Shown here in pieces: positions 1 to 5,164 of a stretch of 5,164 nt of DNA. Position 1 is the first letter of the stretch. Every line of letters starts with the position of its first letter. The position numbers and the translations under genes are program-made. Source of the DNA: Chitinivibrionia bacterium (lineage in GTDB: Bacteria; Krumholzibacteriota; Krumholzibacteriia; WVZY01); assembly GCA_016208665.1 (NCBI GenBank), contig JACQXT010000079.1:8361-13524 (forward strand), given 5' to 3'. The notes under the pieces were generated by a model that saw only the letters and a list, made by a program, of their open reading frames with translations, had not been told where the DNA came from and ran no database searches.

Positions 1-2
1 GG

Positions 3-845
3 GCGATGCCTCATTATTTTCTCGGAAGGATTCTCGACCGGATCGGACGTTTCGAGGAGTCGGTGGAGGAACATCGCAAGGCCATCGAGTTGGAGCCGGA
101 CAACGCGGAATGCTATTACCGGTATGGCGTCACCCTAGCTCGGAACGAGCGCATGGAGGAAGCGGAACAGTACTACAAGAAAGCGATTTCTCTCGATCGC
201 AGCCACGCGAAGGCGTACACCAACCTCGGCGTGCTTCTCGATATGAAGGGCGACGATACCGCCGCGCTGCAGCTCTTCAGAAAGGCCGCGCAATTCAATC
301 CGCAGAGCGCGGAAGCCCATTTCAATCTCGGCGCGATCTACGGGGAAGGCGGCAGCCATTCGCGGGCCATCCAGGAATTTCGCCTGGCGATCTCCCTCGA
401 CCCGGGCAGCGTCGAAGGGCATTTCAATCTGGGACTCGCGCTCTATACGACCGGCGGGCTCGACGAGGCCATCGATGAATTCAGGAAGGTGCTGCGCCTG
501 GACGGCGGCCACAAGGAAGCATGCTATTTCCTGGGTCTGGCGTACTACAAGAAGGGCGTATACGCAAAGGCCCTGAAATACCTCCAGCAATCGCTCCAGA
601 ACGACGAGGAGAATCCCTCGATCCTCTATCACATCGGGGTGTGTTACAACCTGATGGACCAGCCTCAGAAAGCGATCCCGCCGCTGAAGAAGGTCACTGA
701 GTTAGACCCGGGCGACGGCAAGGCTTACTTCTACCTCGGCGTCGTGTACGACAAGACCGGCATGACGGAACAGGCGAAAGAGAATTATCGAGTGGCCGAT
801 CTGAAGTTCCAGAAGACGGGCGCCGGCGGCGGTACCGCGAGATGA
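3..845 (+). CDS. TPR-repeat protein, 5'-truncated by window edge
   Basis: Tetratricopeptide repeat protein; TPR arrays are helical scaffolds for protein-protein contacts, and the partner here is unknown. Counting the Ala codon at 3-5 as residue 1, the protein is eight consecutive 34-residue TPRs starting at 1, 35, 69, 103, 137, 171, 205 and 239, followed by an eight-residue Gly-rich tail. The repeats show the TPR signature, for example AEAHFNLGAIY with LDP at the helix-B end. The first ATG, at position 6, falls at position 2 of a repeat, and the preceding GCG supplies the usual Ala at position 1. The reading frame therefore very probably continues upstream of the window, and the ATG at 6 is internal. 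No signal peptide or membrane segment is visible in the part present, so localisation is unknown. The TGA stop overlaps an ATG at 842 that is in frame with the next gene, suggesting an operon. The fold is certain; the specific function is not assignable. Confidence 0.9.
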   Translation, partial: AMPHYFLGRILDRIGRFEESVEEHRKAIELEPDNAECYYRYGVTLARNERMEEAEQYYKKAISLDRSHAKAYTNLGVLLDMKGDDTAALQLFRKAAQFNPQSAEAHFNLGAIYGEGGSHSRAIQEFRLAISLDPGSVEGHFNLGLALYTTGGLDEAIDEFRKVLRLDGGHKEACYFLGLAYYKKGVYAKALKYLQQSLQNDEENPSILYHIGVCYNLMDQPQKAIPPLKKVTELDPGDGKAYFYLGVVYDKTGMTEQAKENYRVADLKFQKTGAGGGTAR

Positions 846-916
846 AATTCGTTTTCGGCGCCGCGCAGGATCGGCCGGAATGTCGGAGATGGTTCCTGCA
901 GGGTTCCGTGCGATCC

Positions 917-2461
917 ATGAGACTATTCGCCGTTGTGTTGATCGCCGCGGGTCTTTTCGGCGGCGCGCATGCCGCGGAGCCGGGCCGCGAGTTTCTCCCG
1001 CCGGAGCATTGGGCGTATGAGGCGCTCGGCAGGTTCGAAGCATTGGGATTGTGCGGGCTGCCTTCGGAGAAGCCGTACTCCAGGCCTCAAGTCATCGATA
1101 TGGTGCGCTCGATCGATGAAGCGATCGCGGCGGCCGGGCGCGCCCTGTCGACCCGGGATGCGTTCGAACTCGAACGGCTGCACAGCGAGTTTTCCGGGAT
1201 AGCGTCCCGCTTCGATCCCGGCGCGCGGTACGATCCTCCCGTTGTCGCACTCTCCGATACATCCCTGCGGCTGGAAGGCGACGTCGATCTCGCCCTCGCC
1301 CCGGCTCGGCAGCCGTTTCAGGACGAAACCGACGTGTTTCTCAAGAGCCGGCCGGGGCTAAAGCTCCACGTCGGATCCCGCCTCACGTATGAAATGCGCT
1401 ATGACCTGACGTTCGGCCCCGAGCGGGGAGACAGGGCGCGAAACGAGAAACCCTCGCGGAGAGAGAAGAGCTTCAAGGGATTGACGTCCCTCTACGAGCG
1501 TTCGTATGCGGTATATCAAACCCGGCGGATCACCCTGGTATTCGGCAGGGAGTACATCGACTGGGGCCCCTCGGACTGGGGAAACCTGCTCGTGTCCCGG
1601 ACGGCGGGAAGCCTCGATCAGCTGCAGGTGCGGATCCGCTTTCGCAACGTGAATCTCAGCGCCGTCCATGCGCCCCTCTCGACCGCAGGTTCGCGCCGCC
1701 TCGCCGCCCACAGGCTCGAAGTTCGTTTGAAACGGCTGCTCGTCGGAATCTCGGAATCGGTTATCTATTCCGGGAGAGGGTTCGATCCGGTGTATGCGTT
1801 TCCCATTGCAAGCTACTATGCGAACCAGTTCAACGAGAGAGGGGACGATAACATTCTCTGGAGCGTCGATCTGAAATGCCGGCTCCGGAACGCCCTCGTG
1901 CTCTACGGCAGCTTGCTGATCGACGATTTCCAATTCGAGAGGGACGACGGCACGCCCGACAAGCTGGGCTTCGACATCGGAGGCACCCTTGCGCTGTCGC
2001 GTCCGGTCCCGCTGACGTTGAAGGTTCGGTACCGGTACGTGGATATCTACACATACACTCATCGCGATTCGGCGAACGCCCACGTCGCCGGATTCGGGCT
2101 GCCCGGCGCGGGGGATCCGTTGCTGGGCGGGTATCCGGGGCCCGATACGGACTCGTGGAGAGCGGAGATTCGCGCCTTCCCGCGCCCGGATCTCCCGGTG
2201 ACCCTGGGGTTGTCCGGCCTGCGGCGGGGCGAGGGAAACGATTTCAGAGCGTTCAACCCGGGAGACGATCCGAATCCCTCCTTTCCCTCGGGAGTGGTGG
2301 AGCGGACGTTCGGCATCGATCTCGCGCTCGCATGGGAACTGCGGGGAGGATCGGCCGCCGGCCTGTTTTGGCAATGGCTGAATGTGGACAACAGGGATGC
2401 GGTCGCCGGCAATGATGCCGACGACACTTCCATCGCGCTGTCCGTGATGTGGGATTTCTGA
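917..2461 (+). CDS. Wzi-family-like outer-membrane beta-barrel protein
   Basis: Probable outer-membrane barrel related to the capsule-assembly Wzi family; E. coli Wzi is an outer-membrane lectin that anchors capsular polysaccharide. From the ATG at 917 the product is 514 aa. It starts with a good signal peptide: MR, then a hydrophobic stretch at residues 3-16, and AHA|AE with cleavage after residue 19. The N-terminal module LPPEHWAYEALGRFEALG (27-44) followed by KPYSRPQ (52-58) is the helical segment seen before the barrel in many Wzi-like proteins. The conserved core is FGREYIDWGPSDWGNLLVSR (209-228), a Wzi-type WGP...LLxS motif. The remainder alternates polar and apolar residues as in beta strands, and the last residue is Phe (VMWDF), typical of BAM-inserted barrels. 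An in-frame ATG at 842 overlaps the upstream stop and would add 25 residues. I prefer 917 because it places the signal peptide at the N-terminus, although its best Shine-Dalgarno-like match (CAGGG, 899-903) is 13 nt away. No Wza/Wzc genes are in view, so a capsule role is inferred from family only. Confidence 0.78.
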   Translation: MRLFAVVLIAAGLFGGAHAAEPGREFLPPEHWAYEALGRFEALGLCGLPSEKPYSRPQVIDMVRSIDEAIAAAGRALSTRDAFELERLHSEFSGIASRFDPGARYDPPVVALSDTSLRLEGDVDLALAPARQPFQDETDVFLKSRPGLKLHVGSRLTYEMRYDLTFGPERGDRARNEKPSRREKSFKGLTSLYERSYAVYQTRRITLVFGREYIDWGPSDWGNLLVSRTAGSLDQLQVRIRFRNVNLSAVHAPLSTAGSRRLAAHRLEVRLKRLLVGISESVIYSGRGFDPVYAFPIASYYANQFNERGDDNILWSVDLKCRLRNALVLYGSLLIDDFQFERDDGTPDKLGFDIGGTLALSRPVPLTLKVRYRYVDIYTYTHRDSANAHVAGFGLPGAGDPLLGGYPGPDTDSWRAEIRAFPRPDLPVTLGLSGLRRGEGNDFRAFNPGDDPNPSFPSGVVERTFGIDLALAWELRGGSAAGLFWQWLNVDNRDAVAGNDADDTSIALSVMWDF

Positions 2462-2486
2462 GGCGCAACCGGCCGCACTCATATCA

Positions 2487-3320
2487 ATGCTCACCAGACT
2501 CTGGGCATCCGTCGAAATCACACGCCCCCACAATATGGCTGCGGCGATGGCATGCATCGCATCCGGATACCTGCTCGCCGGCGGCGCTCCGTTTTCCGGA
2601 GCGGTCTCCCCGATGATATTCACCGGTCTCGCCGCCGGATGCGGCAATATGATCAACGACTATTTCGATGCCGATATCGACCGGATCAACAAGCCGAGGC
2701 GCCCCATACCGTCCGGGAGACTGTCTCCCCCGGCGGCGCTCTTCCTGTATGGGGCGGGCACGGCGGCCGTGACGGCGGCCGCGCTTTATGCGCTCGCGCC
2801 GCGGATGGCCGCGTTCGTTCTCGCCTGGGAAGTCCTCCTCTTCATCTACGCCAGGTTCCTCAAGAGAACGGGGCTGCCGGGCAATGTTCTCGTCGCATGC
2901 GTCGCCTCCAGTGCGTTCGTCGCAGGCGCGCTCATTGCCGGCGATCCCGTACGCGCCGCATTCCCCGTGCTGTTTGCGTTTCTCTTCATCATGGGACGCG
3001 AATTGGTCAAGGACGCGGAAGATCTCGAAGGAGACAGATCGGCCGGCGCCAAAACGATTGCCGTCGTCTTCGGCCTGGATCGGACGCTTTGCGGCGCGTC
3101 CGCCTTTCTTCTCGCCTGCGCGTGCATCGCGCCGATCCCGTGTCTGGCGGGCGCATTCGGCAAACCCTACGGACTCGTCATGGAGCTTGCCGTCGTGCCG
3201 GGATTGCTTGCGGCCAGCGCGCTTATTCTCGGGAAGCCCACGCGCCCGCTCCTCACCGCCGTGAGCTGGATTCTGAAAGGAGAGATGTTCCTCGGCATTC
3301 TGGCCATGGGATTCGCCTGA
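2487..3320 (+). CDS. UbiA-family prenyltransferase, DGGGP synthase-like
   Basis: Integral-membrane prenyltransferase of the UbiA superfamily, which transfers an isoprenoid chain from a prenyl diphosphate to an acceptor using Mg2+ held by two Asp-rich motifs. The 277-aa product is the usual family length. Motif 1 is NDYFDADID (57-65), followed by RPIPSG (72-77). Motif 2 is DAEDLEGD (176-183) within RELVKDAEDLEGDRSAGAKT. A Tyr...Lys element (Y121, K126) lies between them. Hydrophobic helices cover most of the remainder, roughly 17-32, 40-56, 82-103, 107-121, 132-151, 157-171, 201-224, 232-248 and 258-276. The N-terminal TRPHN (12-16) and the REL-KD-ED-EGD pattern most resemble (di)geranylgeranylglyceryl-phosphate synthases, the archaeal ether-lipid enzymes whose homologues also occur in some bacteria. 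Other UbiA substrates (quinone head groups, chlorophyll or homogentisate, heme) cannot be excluded. The gene begins 25 nt after the barrel gene and is probably co-transcribed. No Shine-Dalgarno sequence is visible before the ATG. Family is confident; substrate is not. Confidence 0.88.
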   Translation: MLTRLWASVEITRPHNMAAAMACIASGYLLAGGAPFSGAVSPMIFTGLAAGCGNMINDYFDADIDRINKPRRPIPSGRLSPPAALFLYGAGTAAVTAAALYALAPRMAAFVLAWEVLLFIYARFLKRTGLPGNVLVACVASSAFVAGALIAGDPVRAAFPVLFAFLFIMGRELVKDAEDLEGDRSAGAKTIAVVFGLDRTLCGASAFLLACACIAPIPCLAGAFGKPYGLVMELAVVPGLLAASALILGKPTRPLLTAVSWILKGEMFLGILAMGFA

Positions 3321-3329
3321 TCGAGCGTC

Positions 3330-3345
3330 CGCCCGCCGGCGGGCG
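3330..3345. repeat. perfect 16-nt GC palindrome after the ubiA-like gene
   Basis: CGCCCGCCGGCGGGCG is an exact inverted repeat starting 10 nt after the prenyltransferase stop. As RNA it could fold as a 6-bp all-GC stem with a CCGG loop. No T-tract follows (the next bases are CGCCTGCGTCC), so it is not a classical intrinsic terminator. It may be a pause, RNA-stabilising or Rho-associated hairpin, or chance in GC-rich DNA. The position between two apparent transcription units favours a 3'-end role, but that is inference. Confidence 0.4.
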
Positions 3346-3385
3346 CGCCTGCGTCCGCTCCGCGCGCCTCCCGCCATTTCTCCCG

Positions 3386-3414
3386 TTGACCCTTGTCGCT
3401 TATCAATGATACCC
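3386..3414 (+). promoter_or_regulatory. putative sigma70-type promoter for valS
   Basis: TTGACC (3386-3391) is a near-consensus -35 box. After 17 nt comes ATACCC (3409-3414), immediately preceded by TG, so TGATACCCT could act as a weak extended -10. The segment is locally AT-richer than the flanking DNA and lies in the only sizeable gap of the window, about 90 nt before the valS start. That spacing would leave an untranslated leader of roughly 85 nt. The -10 match is imperfect and no other regulatory sequence, such as a T-box, is recognisable. Confidence 0.45.
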
Positions 3415-3506
3415 TAGCTCCGCAAGATTGCGCCGTGTATTGCTGCGCCGGGCGCCGCGCCCGCATGCGCGCAGACGATGCGGGGCATGCCGAAACAAAT
3501 GCGAAC

Positions 3507-3845
3507 ATGGACAAATTATTCGATCATACATCGGCCGCGCGGCGCTGGTACGCACGGTGGGAAGAATCGGGTCTGTTCACTCCGGACCCCGATTCGTCCA
3601 AGGAGCCGTTCGTCATCATCCTTCCCCCTCCCAATGTGACCGGCATTCTGACCGTCGGCCACATCCTCGGGAATTCGGTTCAGGATCTTCTTATCCGCTG
3701 GAAAAAGATGCAGGGTTATAATACCCTCTGGCTTCCTGGGGCGCTGTTGGGAATGGAAAGAGCATCACCGAACGCGAATCACGCAGCAGCTCAAGAGCCT
3801 CGGATGCGCCCTCGATTGGACCCGGGAAGTATTCACGCTGGATGA
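3507..3845 (+). CDS. valS: valine--tRNA ligase, N-terminal fragment (frame broken)
   Basis: Start of valyl-tRNA synthetase, the class I enzyme that charges tRNA-Val in the cytoplasm. Residues 1-78 (3507-3740) are homologous: MDKLFDHTSAARRWYARWEE is a typical N-terminus, PPPNVTG sits at 40-46, the HIGH-motif position reads TVGH (49-52), then QDLLIRWKKMQGYNTLWLPG (59-78). After Gly78 the expected TDHAGIATQ is absent. The frame instead runs through about 34 unrelated residues to a TGA at 3843-3845. The true continuation is in the +1 frame (entry at 3733-5164). I chose the ATG at 3507 because homology begins there; in-frame ATGs at 3393 and 3465 would add unrelated sequence, and the first overlaps the predicted promoter. 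No Shine-Dalgarno sequence precedes it. The fragment alone cannot be active. Together the two parts represent one damaged or mis-sequenced valS. Confidence 0.85.
   Translation: MDKLFDHTSAARRWYARWEESGLFTPDPDSSKEPFVIILPPPNVTGILTVGHILGNSVQDLLIRWKKMQGYNTLWLPGALLGMERASPNANHAAAQEPRMRPRLDPGSIHAG
3733..3741 (+). other. valS deletion and frameshift junction
   Basis: TTCCTGGGG at this spot makes sense in two frames. In the valS start frame it ends LWLPG, and in the +1 frame it reads FLG, continuing RCWEWKE. Both are conserved parts of ValRS normally separated by about 33-34 residues (TDHAGIATQ through the GRE region). The simplest reading is loss of about 100 bp, of length 3n+2, between two copies of a short TTCCTGGG-like direct repeat, leaving one copy. 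The missing copy and exact length are inferred by comparison with remembered family members such as E. coli ValS. Confidence 0.75.
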
Positions 3846-5164
3846 AGCGCGCTCGGCCGCCGTCAGGAAGGTCTTTGTGAGCCTCTACGAACAAGGGCTC
3901 GTCTACCGCGGGGACTACACGGTCAACTGGTGCACGCTCTGCGGCACGGCGATCTCCGATGAGGAAGTCGAGTACAAGGAGAAGAATTGCAGCCTCTACT
4001 GGATCAAGTATCCCCTCGAGGGAGGAGGCCATATCACGGTGGCGACGACCAGGCCGGAGACGATGCTCGGCGACACGGCGGTCGGCGTGAGCACGAGGGA
4101 CGAGGGCAAGCGCGGGATGGCGGGCAGAACGGCCGCGCTGCCGTTCCTCAACCGGAAGCTCCCCATCATCGCCGATGAAACCGTGGATCCCGAATTCGGC
4201 TCGGGATTCGTGAAAGTGACCCCGGCGCACGATCCCAACGATTTTCTGTTTGCGAAACGCCACGGCCTGCCGTTTGTGGTGGTGATCGACCGGTCCGGAC
4301 GCATGACCGAGGCGGCCGGCGAACCGTTCGCGGGCCTGGACCGGTTCGCGGCGCGCAGGAAGGTGCTGGAAGAACTCGAGAAGCTGGGCCTGCTGGAAAA
4401 GGTGGAGCCGTACACCCACTCCCTCGGCCACCACGACCGATGCAAGAGCGTGATCGAACCCCTCCTCTCCGAAGAATGGTTCGTTCGGATGGAACCGCTC
4501 GCCGGGCCCGCGATCGGCGCCGTGCTCGACGACGGGGTTCAGTTCTATCCGGCGCGGTGGAGAAACGTCTACCTGAGCTGGATGGAAAATATCAGAGACT
4601 GGTGCATCTCGCGGCAGTTGTGGTGGGGGCATCGCATCCCCGTCTGGTATTGCCCCGAGGGGCACCTGACGGTTTCGGAAACGGACCCCAAGGGATGCGC
4701 GGAATGCGGGAACCCCGACCTCCGCCAGGACGAGAATGTTCTCGATACGTGGTTCTCCTCGTGGCTGTGGTCGTTTTCTCCGATGGGATGGCCCGATGAA
4801 ACGAAGGATCTCAAGGTCTTTCACCCGACGACGGTGCTGGTGACCGGATCGGACATCATCTTCTTCTGGGTCGCCAGGATGATTATGGCCTCTATGGCGT
4901 TCAGACGGGAGGTGCCGTTCAAACACGTGTTCTTGACCGGCATCGTGCGCGATGCGAAGGGCCGGAAGATGAGCAAGTCCCTCGGCAATTCTCCGGATCC
5001 TCTGGACATCATCGACACGTACGGGGCCGATGCGTTTCGATTCACCATGGCGATGCTCTCTCCGCCGGGGCACGACGTGTACTTCTCCGCGGAGAAGGTG
5101 GAGGTCGGGCGCAACTTCGTGAACAAGATCTGGCAGGCTTCGCGCATGATATTCGGCGCGTACG
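3733..5164 (+). CDS. valS: valine--tRNA ligase, catalytic/editing continuation (frameshifted, 3'-partial)
   Basis: Main body of ValRS in the +1 frame relative to the start fragment, open without a stop to the right edge. In order: WEWKE followed by RITQQLKSLGCALDW (3748-3819); VNWCTLCGTAISDEEVEY; the CP1 editing domain with TTRPETMLGDTAV (4045-4083) and FGSGFVKVTPAHDPNDF (4195-4245), the segments that bind and hydrolyse mischarged Thr-tRNA; ISRQLWWGHRIP (4606-4641); a zinc-ribbon-like region with Cys codons at 4651, 4696 and 4705; DTWFSS (4744-4761); LVTGSDIIFFWVARMIM (4837-4887); and the KMSKS loop (4966-4980), followed by LGNSPDPLD. The last residues (GRNFVNKIW) enter the anticodon-binding domain, whose remainder lies outside the window. 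All these motifs are intact, so decay is limited to the single junction. No start codon is expected for this piece; it is a continuation, not a separate gene. Family identity is certain; functional status is uncertain. Confidence 0.9.

Noticed and set aside
1358..2656. 432-codon minus-strand open frame opposite the barrel gene
   Set aside because: Composition is typical of an antisense shadow; the plus strand has a signal peptide, Wzi-like motif and barrel C-terminus, and this frame also runs into the prenyltransferase gene.
2484..3377. 297-codon minus-strand frame opposite the prenyltransferase gene
   Set aside because: Highly charged, Arg/Gly/Glu-rich shadow of a hydrophobic membrane protein; the plus frame carries both UbiA Asp-rich motifs.
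3393..3506. Upstream extension of valS to the ATG at 3393 or 3465
   Set aside because: The added residues have no resemblance to ValRS N-termini, and 3393 lies inside the predicted promoter; homology starts at 3507.
3733..3845. Programmed ribosomal frameshift in valS
   Set aside because: About 33-34 conserved residues, including TDHAGIATQ, are physically absent, so shifting frame would not rebuild the enzyme; no slippery site or pseudoknot was recognised.
3691..5073. 460-codon open frame on the minus strand across valS
   Set aside because: Its translation is Arg/His/Pro-rich low-complexity shadow sequence with no recognisable domain, and it lies wholly opposite conserved ValRS motifs; expected in GC-rich coding DNA.
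1..5164. Mobile element, CRISPR array, toxin-antitoxin or novel defence system
   Set aside because: No transposase or integrase, direct-repeat array, terminal inverted repeats or paired small genes are seen; all genes fall into known families in a conventional chromosomal layout.

Overview
The window is GC-rich, densely coding, and carries every recognisable gene on the + strand. It looks like chromosomal sequence from an uncultured Gram-negative bacterium: one gene encodes a signal-peptide-bearing outer-membrane beta-barrel, and another is a bacterial-type valyl-tRNA synthetase. The lineage cannot be fixed from sequence alone. A bacterial UbiA-family enzyme resembling digeranylgeranylglyceryl-phosphate synthase, together with starts that lack clear Shine-Dalgarno sites, would fit an FCB-related or other candidate phylum. 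That placement is a tentative inference.

Layout: (1) 3-845, the 3' part of a TPR protein made of eight back-to-back 34-residue repeats, cut by the left edge. (2) 917-2461, an exported Wzi-family-like outer-membrane barrel; an in-frame ATG at 842 overlaps the TPR stop codon. (3) 2487-3320, an integral-membrane UbiA prenyltransferase with both Asp-rich motifs. (4) 3321-3506, a 186-bp intergenic gap holding a perfect 16-nt GC palindrome and a plausible sigma70-type promoter. (5) 3507 to the right edge, valS, which is broken into two frames.

Genes 1-3 are co-directional with almost no spacing and probably form one transcription unit concerned with the cell envelope (protein scaffold, surface polysaccharide or outer-membrane barrel, prenyl lipid). 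The joint function is inferred. valS appears to be a separate unit.

The main anomaly is in valS. The protein reads normally from the start through LWLPG (to 3740), then resumes in the +1 frame at FLGRCWEWKE (from 3733). About 100 bp is missing, including the conserved TDHAGIATQ region. The join lies on TTCCTGGG, which reads sensibly in both frames, as expected for a deletion between two short direct repeats. This is either a real lesion or a sequencing, amplification or assembly artefact; valS is normally essential, so artefact or mixed-strain error deserves first suspicion. I see no mobile element, CRISPR array, RNA gene or evidence for a novel multi-gene system.
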